DNA of 64,000 bases from Sebastes aleutianus (GCA_916700875.1 CAKAKS010000004.1:10312534-10376533); one strand, 5' to 3'. Numbered from the stretch's first letter, positions 24,867-37,699 are shown. Notes: generated from the letters alone by a model not told the origin. Numbers and translations: made by a program.

Positions 24867-27800
24867 CTGGAAGGTGTGGTGTGAGAGGAGAAGTGAGGAG
24901 GAGGAGGAGGAGGATGGGGGGGGAAGTGGTAGCAGGAGTGACGCCATACTGAATCACTGTCTTTGCCCTGTAAAGGTCACATGGGGTCAAATGTCAAAGC
25001 AAGGAAGAACATGTATGTTTGCCATGCGTCAAAGATGATAATTGTGGATAACTAGCTCTGTGGCTACCTCCATGCCAAACAGCATCATGTCCTCTTTTTA
25101 TCACATCTTCTGGCTTTTGTGGAACAGGTCAAATCCCAACGATCCCGACTTGCTGGAAGAACATATGAATCTTCTATTGATTACACAAAGCATATGTGCA
25201 GTGTGGCGCTCTATAAAAGTCTAATACATCAATACAAACACTATGAAAGAGCAAAAAGGAATCAAACAAATTGGCCTGTGAGTGGGAAGCACTTTGTTAG
25301 CACAAGCTGCAGCGGTGTCTGTGTTTGGCTGTGTGTCTGCGTTGGTTGTACATCTGTTGCTGTGTGGGAGTCAGATCCCGGGATATTCTTCAGTGTTAAT
25401 GCCGAGCTTCAAAAAGATGGCAGATGCGATGGACGTGCTGGTTGCAGATGTGTCTGGAGAGACCGGCCTGAGTCACAAGAAAACGTTCGGCGCAGCAGAA
25501 GGCATATTGATTCATACCTCCAGATGAGCGCGCATCACCAAAGTGTTGTTTTTCTTTCGCCGCGCAAGGGTGCATGCAGCCAACCCCTAAAAAGAATCAC
25601 CATGTCTGTAAACAAATGCCTTGGCTGACCATCAAAACCAGCAGACCTTGTGCCCTTCCATAGAGATTCTAGCCTGTCAGAGGGTAATCAACTCTCAAAT
25701 AAAACCAACATCAAGGAGACGGGGATTTATACAAGAAGCTGGTGCGGAGCTTTGAACTCAGCATCATTCCCCATCGCTCTTGGGAGAGAGATGTTTGTAG
25801 AATCTTGACCTCAGACACAGGAATAGCATGCATTCATTTTCATCCTACACTTTGAGTTGTGCTTCTCATTCATTTATGCGGTCTCTCTCTCTTGGAGGAA
25901 TTCACCATCTTTGCATCTCTGCGCTTCAAAAAAACATGCTTGTTTCCTCGGCGTTGGAAGTGCCCTGAATGTAAGTATGTGCTACTTATATCTGGGGTTC
26001 GACCTGGGTGATGAGGCTCTCATCAGCTTTTCTTCATTGTAGGGGTCACCTTAAGGACATGGGTTAACTTATGGAATACATTTTAACGGATTATTTATGA
26101 CGACATGACCGTGGAGGATAAAAAGGGAAGAGTATTTTTGCGTGGGAAACCTACGCACATTAATCAATTGGATTTCTAGAATTATGCAGTGTTTTCCATC
26201 TTTGACTGAAAATCAAGTCACTGAATATGCTATATACATTACTGTTTTACTGCCTAACAATATATATGAAGTATTTTTGTAATCATTTGAATGGAACTGC
26301 ACCACTATCAATGTCACTCTTGTTGCTGTTTATGAAGTTTCAAAGAGGATAGAGATGTAAAAACCGCATCACTGATGTGTATATTTGCAGCCAGTGAATA
26401 AAGGCTGCCTAAAATGTAATTAAAAAAGGATAACAGTCCATTCTATCTATACATATAGCCCCGGGCATTTTTTTTAGAAATAGGTCACGCTCTGTGTCAG
26501 AGCCCCTTCCTTGCAGCCAATAGGAAACTGTAACCCATAAAATTATCAGCCTTGCTTCAGCCTCGTGGCCTACATTCAATACAAACCCGCGTGGCGGTTG
26601 AGTGGCAGAAGTCATTATTCCCGGCTGCTGTTTTAATATTGTCCATTTAGCTGGAGCCCGATAAGCGTCCCGCTTACTGAAATTAGATGGCACCCTCTCC
26701 TCGGCCGCCAATCTCAAACTGATTAATTCAATAAGGGTTTTCTTACATTTTGAGCCGTTAATGGAATTTGGTCGTATATGAGGGTGGGAGAACACACCTT
26801 GGATGAATACTGAGTTACATTATTCAGTAATTTATCACCCGCCCTTCTACTTTTTTTTACCTCCATGCTGCAAGAAAATGATGTCCCTCTATTATTTAAA
26901 AAGTGCAAAAGTCATCCTTTAAGCTGGAAATTTGGAATCAGTGGTTGTGCAGTGCATGTTTAAGTCCGCCCTGCCATTGCAATGCAGAGCCAATCTCCTG
27001 TCATTTTTCTGAAACGGAGGAAAAAAAAGGCGATGTTTGACTCAACAGTTAGGGACCGGGAAGCTTCTAACAGCTCTATAGAGGACACGCAGGCCTCGTA
27101 GAAAAATGTGTTAAGGTGCTAAAACTATACAAACCTTAGGAAGTGCATGTTTCAGCATGTGTGACCTCAATCTGCAAGACGTGAGTGAAACACATAGTGC
27201 AGTAAGATATGAGTATGTGTGTTCACCACCATGTAGATGCAGTCCATTTCAATATGTATGAAACCTGCAGTGATAGCAACCATGCAAAACATTCAGCCTA
27301 ATCGGGTAATGTAAGGGGGGGGTTTATATGTTCACGCTATATCAAAACACATCTAACTTTTGAATTAGAAACGCTTTCGATTTTCCAACCAATTGCAGAG
27401 TATGGTGCATGTGCATGCAAAAAAGGCAAACTGCATGTGTGTATTTCTGCTTTTGTGTCTGCTAACTCAATGTGTGTGCGTGCGTGTAGATGTGTGAGGC
27501 TGATGCATAACTGCATAAGTAATTCCATGCGACTATAAAATCAAAATGGATTAGATCAACATTTGTTTTCATTTTCTGTTGTGTTTTTTTTTGTGCTTTT
27601 TTTATGCGGACAGAAAGAAGGAAAGAAATGGTGGATGGGGTGGAACATGGCACGAGGCTGCGGGGGTGGGAGTTATTTCTGAACGGGTGCTTGAGAATAG
27701 TAGGCTGGTGAGGGCCGGAGTTGTTTTCAAAGAGGGTCTTCCTCTTCATTGGCAGACTGTCCCTACAGGCTGCGTCGATTCACACATACCCAAATGATAA

Positions 27801-28033
27801 TTCCCAGCCAGAGCTGTGTGTGAGATGCCTTTTCAGCCACCAGGAAGGTCAGACAGGGACTCAAAGTCAGGGGTGAGTAAGCAATATGGAATAAAAAAGG
27901 AACCAGAATTGATCTGGAACCTGCTCATTGCTGTGTTTTGCCTCAGTGATACACCATGGTACTTCTTAATACTGACGTGCATTGGCCAAATTATCGGAAT
28001 TGTATCAGGCCGTCATCTTCCTGCGTGTCTCAC
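24867..28033 (-). other. 3.2 kb intron between exons I and J
   Basis: Phase-2 intron (AG / A). Mostly unique sequence. The stretch at about 26400-26930 is repeat-free and reads like a conserved non-coding element. Nothing else coding is supported. Confidence 0.75.
26400..26930. promoter_or_regulatory. Candidate conserved non-coding block
   Basis: Repeat-free sequence with AAATGTAATTAAAAAAGG, CAGCCAATAGGAAACTG (CCAAT), TTTAATATTGTCCATTTAGC and AAACTGATTAATTC. A 128-codon open frame on the minus strand lacks fitting splice sites and is not proposed as an exon. Confidence 0.35.
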
Positions 28034-28197
28034 CTGAGTATGTTAATAGAGAGGATGGTGATGGAGAGCAGGAAGATGACTGCATACAGGAAGAGAGTGA
28101 TGATCACTCCCGCCGCACCTGATTGGTCCACTCGATAAAAGTGCCAGTAAAGCTTGGCTGCGTCACCCACCGGTGTGTCCGGGCTGTAGGCGAGACG
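28034..28197 (-). CDS. Exon I of multipass membrane protein gene (last transmembrane segment)
   Basis: Coding exon of 164 bases (54 codons plus AG) that starts in phase 0. The acceptor is a long pyrimidine tract ending CTCCGTCTCCTCAG before CGT CTC GCC. The donor is ATACTCAG then GTGAGACAC. It encodes residues 521-574. A polar loop (RLAYSPDTPVGDAAKLYWHF then YRVDQSG) leads into a strong hydrophobic segment at about 549-570, VIITLFLYAVIFLLSITILS. The intron to exon H is only 493 bases. The trailing AG completes as AGA (Arg) with exon J. Confidence 0.88.
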
Positions 28198-28690
28198 CTG
28201 AGGAGACGGAGATTGAAAGAAAAGAAGAAGAAAAAAGAACAAAACTGTTATAAGGCTGGACATTTGCAATATGGAGAAGCTCTTGGCCAGGACAGAGATT
28301 GATCAAGGGGGAAAGTTTCACATGGTCAGCTATGTTCCTCTCACTCTACATCTTACATTGCTGACTTTTTAAAATGAGAAATTGAACAACAGTTTGGATT
28401 AATTTAATACAAAGACTTATTTGACAATTTACAATGTCATTTATATAGGATTTGATATAGACATCACCTCTTGTCAACTGTCAACAGTCCAAATCATCCA
28501 TCATTTCTTCACTGACAAAATCCAAGCCGCTGCCAAAAAAAGACACCCATCTAACCTTGCACATTTCCTTTCTCAACCTCTCCCCCCTCCTCCCCCCTCC
28601 TTTTTTTTGTAATCTAAAGTCACTTTGCCAAGATAAAGTGAACTCCTATTTAAAGTGCACAAGTGTCCAAGTTATTTTTAAGTGACTTAC
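28198..28690 (-). other. 493 base intron between exons H and I
   Basis: Phase-0 intron with donor GTAAGTCAC and a long pyrimidine tract before the exon I acceptor. A C/T-rich run lies at about 28575-28608. No other feature seen. Confidence 0.8.
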
Positions 28691-28943
28691 CCCGAGGACG
28701 GCGTCCACTGCAAAGACCGCCAGGGGGTCGAGGACTGTCCACACTCCCTGAGCCATGATAAACTTTGACGTGAAGGAAGGGAGTGAGCCAAATATCTGTT
28801 GACAGCCCCATCTGATCAGAACCAGCAGGAACGTTGCTGCGTTCAAGGTCAGGGGACCCACCACCACCATCGCCAGCTCCTCCCGGGTGTGGAGCAGAGA
28901 GCTCTGGTACACGAGGTCCACCGTGTGCGCGTGGAACTGGAAT
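28691..28943 (-). CDS. Exon H of multipass membrane protein gene (second and possible third transmembrane segments)
   Basis: Coding exon of 253 bases: one base finishing Lys, then 84 codons, ending in phase 0. The acceptor is CGTTTCCTCTCCCGCCAG before ATTCCAGTTC. The donor is CTCGGG then GTAAGTCAC. It encodes residues 437-520. After FQFHAHTVDLVYQSSLLHTR a hydrophobic stretch at about 460-479 (MVVVGPLTLNAATFLLVLI) is a good transmembrane candidate. A second, weaker one spans about 497-520 (FIMAQGVWTVLDPLAVFAVD) and contains two Asp. The acidic residues within an otherwise hydrophobic helix are notable. They could mark a re-entrant or transport-related segment, which is speculative. Confidence 0.87.
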
Positions 28944-29238
28944 CTGGCGGGAGAGGAAACGGAGGCGTGTGATGTGGGTAGAGTGTGAAGAGTGTGTGCA
29001 TGTGTCAATATGCGTGTAGTATATTTGTGTTTGTGATGCTTTTGCAGCTCAAGGGCATCTGGTTCCAGCAATTCACACACTGTGTTGTATTGTTTGTGGT
29101 TGATTCAATCATATTTAATTAGTTTGATGACAATTAACATTGTAATTAGCTGTTTTACTAGTATATGCTGCCTTACTGGTCACATGATATGTTTTAAGAC
29201 AACTTATATAATACTTTACTATATTATAAACATAATGT

Positions 29239-29562
29239 CAGTTGATTAAAATATTTAATCGCAATTCATTTATTTTGTATCTGTTCAAAATGTACCTTAA
29301 AGGGAGATTTGTCAAGTATTTAATACTCTTATAAACATGGGAGTGGGCAAATATGCTGCTTTATGCAAATGTATGTATATATCTATTATATTCCTTTGGG
29401 TTTATAGTTTCATATGATACCATATCTTCACTCTAGCTTTAAAACTGAGCCTGCTACAACCTAAAAATCGCAAGTTGCATTAATGCGATAAAGAAATTAG
29501 TGGTGTTAAAAAAAAAGAATTTGCTTTAACGTGTTACTATCAGTTAACTTTGACAGCCCTAA
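29239..29562 (-). mobile_element. hAT-like element, internally deleted copy
   Basis: Ends in GTTAACTTTGACAGCCCTAA, the inverse of the start of the 57.4 kb element. The other end (TTGATTAAAATATTTAATCG, ATCTGTTCAAAATGTACCTT, AAGGGAGATTTGTCAAG) matches the inverse of its right part. It is about half the length of the 57.4 kb copy. Confidence 0.75.
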
Positions 29563-30723
29563 TACATATATAATAACAGATTAAACTTAAAAAAGTAAAA
29601 TACATCCAACACTGACAGAACGGCATTAACACCTGTGCTGTTACTTGAGAGAGCTTCTTCTTCTTTCTAGCCCCCTATTGTAAGCTAGACTCCCCATTTA
29701 CTGCAAGCCTCATGAGTTTCCTAATCTTCCCATCAGTCAGGAGAAGGTAGAGCCAGTGGTGGGAGAGGAGAGGTCCAGTTTTTGCTCATTAATTTCCATC
29801 TGATTTGCTCCAAGAGTCAAGCTTCTCTCAGATTCTGTCCATTAATCTGACAGTGGAGGTCCATTGGTGTTTTTATCTGAGGCAGATCTCCCAACACACA
29901 GATCCAATCCTCCAAAAGTCCCTTTTAGAGCGCAGAGATTACCTCACTGAATGACCGGTACAGACAGAAGAGTTTAAAGCTATTTTTAACATTATAGGCT
30001 TCTATTTTTTCCAGATAAATTGCACTGTTAAATCTCATTCCAAGAATGACAGGGGGGAATATTTCATTTATAGTGGATCTTGACATAATACGATGAAACT
30101 TTCCAGTTCAATAAATCGTAACAGCATTTTGACTTTGGCAGCATCGTTCCATATCAAACATTGACGGTCATCATTCCATATCAAATCTAATTTGGTGTCT
30201 CTTCAAATGTGATATTTGAAATTTCAAAACTGCATGTGGTAGTTATGTAACGGTCTGAGCATGTGCAGTGCTACTGTCAGGTAATGTGGCTCTTGAACAG
30301 CGATGGAAAGTAACTAAGTAGATTTACTCAAGGAGAACAAAGTACTTGTTCTTTATGTGAGTATTTTCATTTGATGCTACTTCATACTTCTACACCACTA
30401 CATTTCAGAGAGGAATATTGTACTTTATACTGCACTTACGCTTTCTTTCAGATAAGATTTATTTTAAAACCCTATAATGAGCATATATTACATTGTATTT
30501 TACACTGTAATAAAGTACACTTAACTACCCAACAGGACAATAATGAATATTGGCCCTCCCTGACCCAGCTACAAAAATGCTGCTTAAACATTGATGCATG
30601 AGCAATAATCGTCCAATAATATAATATATAATAATATATATAACTGACAGGGGTAATTGTACATAATGAGTACTTTTACATTTACTTTTAGGTAAGTACA
30701 ATTTTGTACTGTAGTAATATCAC

Positions 30724-31000
30724 TAGGGCTGTCCTCAACCAAAGAAATTCTTAGTCGACTAACACTCGTACGATTTTGTTGACTAATTGATTAGTTGATT
30801 TAATCGACAGATCTGTAAAACTGAGTTTCTCCACAAAGACAAACACAAAAGCACCACTTTAAATCTTGTGTTTACCAGAGAGATGTGCTCAGAAGTCATT
30901 CAGCATGAAAAAGCATTAAAAAAATAACTGATCGATTAAAGAAATCTTCGTCGACTAAGACCAAAACGATTGATTAGATGACTAATGGACTAAGAGGGGG
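30724..31000 (+). mobile_element. hAT-like repeat with GTCGACTAAG motifs
   Basis: Starts TAGGGCTGTCCTCAACCAAA and contains CTTAGTCGACTAACACTCG near the left and TTCGTCGACTAAGACC near the right in inverted arrangement. The right boundary is not clear. Confidence 0.55.
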
Positions 31001-32197
31001 AAGCCTTAAATATTAAGACTGTTGTTTTACTTATGTAAGTATATAAAAAAAACTACAAAAAAAAGAAAGGAAAGGAAGGAGAGCTCATAGGTGGCTGAAG
31101 TAACAATCGGGCCAGAGACTCTGTTGCTCCTGGGCACACTTTGCTGTCCACTGATGTCCACGAGTGGGGAGGAAGGAGGCAAAAAGAGACAGAGTTAGAG
31201 AGGAGGAAAAAAACAGAGCGAGATAAAAAAAAACAAGAAGGGAGGGAGGCCTGTCATCACACTCTGACTGTCACTTGGCCTCTCTCGCTCTCTCTCACTG
31301 GGCACCACCAGCTCTGGCCATCGCATGGAGAGAGAAATGCTCGGAGGGAGAGCAGCAGATTTGGACATGTGGAAGTTGTCATCCGACGTTGACCCCCTCT
31401 GTTTTTGCATTTCTGTTTTTTCACCTCCTATCCACCCCCTCAGTCCATCCTTTTGTTTTGATTCCGTCACTTTTTTTTTTTTCCTCTCCCTCTATCACTT
31501 TCCATGATTTAACGCGTCATGTTTTCACCCCCATGTTATTGTAATAAAAACCTGCTTGTATGCATGTTTGCAGCCAGTTCTTTTTTATTGTGATGAATTA
31601 AATCAGCACCACATGCCATCGAGATGTGATTTAACAGTGCTGTGGTATCTTATTGCTGTTTATTATCTACGCTGTGTACCGAATAATAACAATAAATTCC
31701 TTCCAAATAATGTAGCCTTTTGGGACTTGAATCCGCGTGGTGAAATCAGCAAACTCCCCCAGCAATGGTTTGTTAATATTGAGAGAGTCTTGTTAAAATG
31801 TTAATGGGGGGATTCCAAACAGATGATTTGGGCGTATCCCGTTTGTGTGTGTGCGTGTTTGCCAACACGCACTCACACAAACCGCACATCCTTATTCTCT
31901 CCTCTGCTCCTTAACCCCTGCACATCCCATATCACAACCCTGCTTTGCATGTCTGTGCTTCCGAGCTTGCATGCATGTGTTGTGTGTGTGCATCCGCAAT
32001 TTGCCGATGTGCTTCAGCGTAATCTATGTATGTATCGGCCCTCCATGTAAAAGGATTTATGTCAGCAGTGATGCGTGTGCTCAAAGTGTCTATGTAGTTC
32101 TGCTCTGTGTGAGTGTATCCATACGCTCCCTTACCACCCGCCCATACGTGTGTGTGTGTGTGTGAGTGCAGGGGAATATCAAAGGAAGCAAACTCAC

Positions 32198-32449
32198 TTG
32201 TTGACAGGAACTGCTATGGCCTGGAGGTAGAGCCACTGGCTGCAGTAATGCAGGTAGAGCCTCACAAACCACATCAAAGCCAGCAGCAGCATAATGAGGC
32301 CGAGCTGCCGAACGGAGCCACGCCAGCTACTATGCGGCTGTTGTTGCCGCGGCAACGGAAGGCCCAGCTCGGACGGCAGCATGCGGAGGGCCAGGCGGGC
32401 TCGCTCGGACAGGCGCGAGGGGCGGGAAGCAGATCCGGTCAGCGCTGAT
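32198..32449 (-). CDS. Exon G of multipass membrane protein gene (first transmembrane segment)
   Basis: Coding exon of 252 bases: one base finishing Gln, 83 codons, then AA. The acceptor is CTCCTCTGTCTAAAAAACAG before ATCAGCGCTG. The donor is GTCAACAA then GTGAGTTTG. It encodes residues 353-435. An Arg-rich, likely cytosolic stretch (SRPSRLSERARLALRMLPSE) precedes a hydrophobic segment near residues 401-420, LGLIMLLLALMWFVRLYL. This is followed by HYCSQWLYLQAIAVPVN. The Arg-rich side before the first hydrophobic segment suggests a cytosolic N-terminal half by the positive-inside rule (inference). The split codon completes as AAA (Lys) with exon H. Confidence 0.85.
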
Positions 32450-32926
32450 CTGTTTTTTAGACAGAGGAGAATCAGACACACCATACATGACAACATCTTA
32501 TCTCGACATTTTGCATTACATTTCCAGCTAGATGGCTTAAACAGAGGGTGATTAAACAGTTCCTTCGTGCCCATGGGTGACGGTGTGAGTAAAGATCATC
32601 TAAATAGCAACATGTACCCTTGTTGACCTCAGCAGGTACAAATATAAAGTGAGTTACAACACTAGATGTTATGTACATGTGTGCATGTGTGAATTCACAG
32701 TTCAAATACTTCACTTTATTGTGCATTACATATGGTATTCATTTTTTTTTTACCATCTTCAGATGCATGCAATAAATAATAGGTAGGGAAATGTAGTATT
32801 CAAATTGACACACATTCACACACAAACAGATAGGAATCCCTTCCAGCAGTGCTCAGCTTCCCTCAGCACCTCTGCGCCGCCCTTTGTCAGGCCTGCTCAA
32901 CTATTCCCTTTCATATAGAGGGCACA

Positions 32927-33274
32927 GATGGAACAGAGGAGTGGAGAAGGGAGGAGAGGGGAGGAGAGGAGAGGAGACAAAAGGAAAGGAAAGGAAAAGA
33001 GAGGAAACAAAAGGAAAGGAAAGGAAAGGAAAGGAGATGAGAGGAGAGGAAAGGAGAGGAAACAAAAGGAAACGAGACGAGAGGAGAAAGGAAAGGAAAG
33101 GAAAGAAAAGGAAAAGAAAAGAGGAGACGAGGAAAGGAAAGGAAAAGAGAGACAACAAAGGGAAAGGAAAGGAGAGGAGAGGAGAGGAAAGGAGAGGAGA
33201 CAAAAGGAAACGAGACGAGAGGGGAAAGGAAAGGAAAGAAAAGGAAAGGAAAAGAGGAGAGGAGAGGAGAGGAC
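32927..33274 (+). repeat. Long purine (GGAAA/GAGGA) tract
   Basis: About 350 bases almost entirely A and G on the plus strand, built from GGAAA, GGAGA and GAGGAGACAAAAGGAAA units with rare pyrimidines (ACAAAAGG, ACGAGACGAG). A higher-order block with GAGGAGACAAAAGGAAACGA recurs. Long open frames on both strands come from this composition and are not genes. Confidence 0.95.
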
Positions 33275-34349
33275 ATGTTACAATGTGCTCATAACATTAT
33301 AGCATAAAAAAGGTCATCCACAGCACATACAACACTATACAGTGTGTGTCTGTGTGTCTAGTGAATTAGTGTGTATAGTTACAACATGCATACACATCTA
33401 TTTATTATAGTTTGAACATGTTAACACAAGCAGACACTGATGACCCTCATCGTCTGGCTGGCAGTAATTAGACGAAGGCTAAAGTAGGTGTGTACAGTAG
33501 AGCTATGGTTAGCATCACAGAGTGTGACTTAAGGCCTTTGCCTGTGGACATCTCTGTGTCTCACCACTGTGTCCCAGAGCACAGTTGGAATTCACTTTGT
33601 AGTGTGTATCTAGGGAAAATGGTACACTGCCTAAAGACGAAAAACAGAATCAATTGTATTGCCCCCCCCCCCCCCCTTCCCCCCTCCCCTTACCAAATAA
33701 TTAGGCTTGCATCAAAATGCAGCATTGTGTTTTCTTCTGCTTGCATCGCCGCTGAAATATGAATCGTCACACAGCTGCATTTAAAACAAAAAGAGATCAT
33801 CTTTCCTGTTCCTGTGAGGTGGGCATACTCTCTGAAGTGTTAAATTATTTGAAGTTATCAAGTTCCTCAGTGGATGCACACGAGAGCGGTGGTGCGGCAT
33901 ACAGTACACGTGGGAGAACTCGAGATCCATTCAGAAAATGCTCAGTCAACAGTTTGGGCTGATAAATATTCATAGCTTGGCTGAAATAAACTCGAGCAGA
34001 GAGGATAAACATCTGGCGTACAAGTCAGTTACCGGTCAGTTCTGTGGTGGAGAATTTAAACTACAGCATGTATCCCAAGTGTCCCACTGTATATATACTG
34101 TATGTTTCCTGTGTGAGGTTAGTGAGATGCTCTGCATTCAAGAGAATACATGCAATAGAGAGGATTAAATATGCATCTATTGCTTTTCATTACATGTAAA
34201 TTAAATCATCTGAAGGCATTGTTTACTGTTGTTGTTTTTTTTACTCTTATATTAATGTTACATGAGAACAGCAGTACGTAGTAAAAGAACAAACCGTCAG
34301 CTCTTTATAATGGGATGCCACAGCCTCCATATTAATGAATGACACTGGC

Positions 34350-34971
34350 ATTAAAGCAGCGGTAGGCAGTTTTTGGCATCATTGGGCAAAAATTCCATAA
34401 TAACCTTTCAGCAAATTGTAATTCGAGTGTTCTGAGAGAAAACTAGACTTCTGCACCTCCTCATGACTCTGTTTTCAGGATTTAAAAAATCTACCCCATG
34501 ACTGGTGACTTCCAATCACAGGTCATTTCAGACAGAGTGTTCCTATTGGCTGTTCATTCAACGGAGGCAGCTGTCAATTACTCGCGAACTCTGATCAAAC
34601 GGTCAAACTAGGCAGCGCTGATCAAATATGAATCAATATTCTGTTACTGTAATGCCTATTTCTGCGAGAAATAGGCATTACAGTAACAGCATATTGATTC
34701 CTATCTAATCAGCGCTGCCTAGTTTGACCGTTTGATCAGAGTTTGTAAGTGATTGACAGCTGCTCATAGATGGCAGACTCCAGATCAGCTCTGATTGGTT
34801 GTTTTCTTCCAGTCTGTGAAATCTTGCAGATGCCATTAGGAGCACTGGAGGACACCGGAGGACACGGAGGCACATGATTTTTTTCAGATTACCTGTCTCA
34901 TGCACTACTGTCAGGATATAGTGACCGTTTTATAATTTTAATTAATCCAATCCTACCTACTGCTGCTTTAA
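34350..34971 (+). mobile_element. TTAAAGCTGCAGTGGGC-family MITE, copy 3, with internal palindrome
   Basis: Ends TTAAAGCAGCGGTAGGCAG and CTACCTACTGCTGCTTTAA. The interior matches copies 2 and 4. The central part (about 34587-34743) is a large inverted repeat: TGATCAAACGGTCAAACTAG on the left is mirrored by CTAGTTTGACCGTTTGATCA on the right, around a TTTCTGCGAGAAA loop. Confidence 0.85.
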
Positions 34972-37697
34972 ATGTAGCTTTAAAGTCACTACCCTGAATA
35001 TTTACAATAAATAAGCCATACATGACACTTTAGATTTACAGGAGATATTGCAAACATAAATATGTTGGCTGTCAGGTCACTGCAACAAAAACATGTTTTA
35101 CTGTGATGTTGAAGAGTGTGCAATTCCGGTGTCAAGTGTGTGATAGTACAAGATTTTGACGCAAACCGAAAGATGATAACGTTTGAACAAATGTGTGTCT
35201 CTGCTTCTCTATTATGATTTTGACAAAAGGCACTTCCATTCTTTTCCAAAGCTTTATCACGACTTGCTCCACTGTGTGGTATAAAACTGCTTTCCGCACG
35301 TCTGCGAAAGTGGAATTACAGAGTAGACCAAAAAAAAGCAGTGCGTCACAGACACGGCCAAGATGCTACCCTGTCAAGTGACATTAAACGAAAACAGCAA
35401 ATACAACCTGACGCCCATCTTTCATATAATGAAGATATTGATGATGCATGAAAGAGGAATATTTTTAGCCGTCTTCGTGCGGCGGCCTCTTCCAAAGGAA
35501 ACTGGTAACATGATGTGAAATCTGTTATCGCCACTGAATTGATTTCATTATGGCACCTCCAATTACAAAAGTACAATACAGGAAAAGAGGGGAAAGGCAG
35601 GGAGGGGGTGGAGGTGTGGGCTTTTTATCTCGCAGGAACGAAGGATGTTTCACAGCTTGTCCCCTGAACGACTGATAGCATGTGGCGTAGCGGCACCAGA
35701 GATGAAACTAACCATTTCAACAGGCATGCATTGGCACATAATATACTATATTTTAATTGTAGTATTCTGTGAAATCTGGGCCAGAAGCTGTTCCTTCATT
35801 ATCTCAGTTCTGATATGTTTGTTGTTCAATTCCAAGTCATCAAAGCGCATTGCAAAAGGACTCATCGTACTCCTTAAACCTTGCCACAGAGTGCCAAAGC
35901 CTGTAAATCACATTTAACTAGCGTATATCTGTCAACCATTGGAGCGAGAACCATCTCCTGGACCGGTTTTCCCAGGCTGTGTCCCTTAACGTTGTTCGGC
36001 ATGACAACAAACGGGAGCTGTGCTCTCAAAAATAGCACAAAGTGAATAGCAAGTACAGACAAGCATTAAACCTCTAAAACGGCATGGGTAATGAGAGATG
36101 GAAGGGCGGGGGAGGAGAGGAGTACAGTGGGGTGTTACATTTTAAATAGCAGATTTATGGTGAGAAGGCTCCAGGGCCGAGGAGAGTGAAGGTAACCCTC
36201 AGAACCCCTCTGCAGTGCCCTGATGGCTTAAACCCTCCAGTCTAAGGCCACTTAAAGTATTGGACTTATCCCTTTTATTTTGAGGATTAAGTTATTTTCT
36301 GTCACTTTCTTATTTGGGCCACCGGCATTGTTTATAAATGCACTAAAACCACACATCTTTCCCCACATAGTCGAAGAATGGTTTTGCTGTTGGGGAAAAG
36401 AGAAAAAGCAAACAGTGTGAAAATAGACTTAAAAGATTGGCAGATAACGTGATTGTTTCCTTAGTGGCCCAGATGCACGAGTGTTGAGGTGATTATGGAA
36501 GTGTGATTATCTTAGGTGTCAAGTGATGGGACTGATACCACATCTTTGTTTACATTTCATTTTTTGAAGAATGCTAATCATGCATTTGTTTTGGATTGTG
36601 ACAGTATCTGTCATCTGTCCTCTGTGGGTTACACTGCCAGCTCCTTTCTGACGCATTATTAAGGCTTTGATTGTTGTTGAACAAAGAATGAATTGTGTGA
36701 AACTTAAGTTTGCAACTTGTAAACGAATGTACGAACAACTGACTCAAACAGAACACAAGCCAGCCTTGGCTGTTTCCTTAGGTTTAACAGGTTGAACATT
36801 TGCATGAATAACCTGCAGCACTTTATTATTATCTCTGCCAGGAGATAATGAGATCGGTCGTGTGTGCGTGAGTAAGAGTGCATCTCTGCGTCTGTCCACG
36901 GCTAATCTTGCATATCTTGCTTTTTATTGCCTGTTTGATACTGCCATTGATTGACTGCTGACTCCTCGCTCATTACTCTTCACTGGCCCCCGGCCGGTAG
37001 GGGCCGCACAGTGGGGGAAAACGGTTTGCTCAGTTTTATTGTTTTGGATGGTGTGTTTGGCTATCAGCTAACAGCAAACTGAACTACACTCAGAGCTGAG
37101 TGCATCGCCACCGCTAAAAGCTAACGGAACTACACACGCAGCTGAGCGCATCGTTGCGGCTCAGCCGCTGCTCTGAGGCCTGAGACAGTTATTTTGTGCC
37201 TTTTTATTGGGTATCAGCCTCACATTTACACACACATTGTTGAACAAATAGACTTGAAGACTTAATAAACGCTTCAAGTTGCGTTGTGAGAGACGTGCAA
37301 GTTGTATTCATTTAATCAAACATTACAGCAGTAGTCATGGCAGACACACCTGACGGAGATCTGCACTCCACTGAGTGCACCTTTCTTTTTAACCCTGTGT
37401 TGCATAAACATGAACAAATGTACATACACAACAATCCAAGTTTATAAATCATGTACAGATGCTACAATGATTCTCACAGTAGAAGCTTCAACTGCCGATT
37501 TATTGCATTTACGCAGAAGCACATAAGTTTACGTAATGATTGGCATGTAAGAAGGGCTTTGCACAGGTGGGGCAAATATAATACAGGAAGCTATGAAACC
37601 TCACAAAGTGGAAATCACAAAGAAACCTGCTCCCACAAGATGTATTAAATGATAATCATTGGTTACTAAGCTGGTATCATTTTCCAAAGCACCTTGA

Positions 37698-37699
<2 letters not shown>

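Larger units (their letters stand above)
28944..32197 (-). other. 3.3 kb intron between exons G and H
   Basis: Phase-2 intron (AA / A). It contains a short hAT-like copy (29239-29562), a second family starting TAGGGCTGTCC at about 30724, and a purine-rich stretch at 31050-31250. The remainder is AT-rich with nothing recognisable. Confidence 0.75.

Noticed and set aside
26409..26795. 128-codon minus-strand open frame between exons I and J
   Set aside because: Exons I and J join in phase without it. The sequence looks like a conserved non-coding block rather than protein.
28944..29080. Upstream extension of the open frame of exon H
   Set aside because: The extension (HTHTLHTLPTSHASVSSP) is upstream intron and pyrimidine tract. 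The CAG acceptor at 28944-28946 gives the phase needed for exon G.
31845..32165. 106-codon open frame on the plus strand rich in Cys/Val
   Set aside because: It is built from TG-rich low-complexity sequence opposite the gene strand and has no homology that I recognise.
32884..33302. Overlapping long open frames on both strands in the purine tract
   Set aside because: They arise from GGAAA/GAGGA composition that lacks stop codons. The Lys/Glu/Arg or Ser/Phe/Pro products are compositional artefacts with no splice or domain support.
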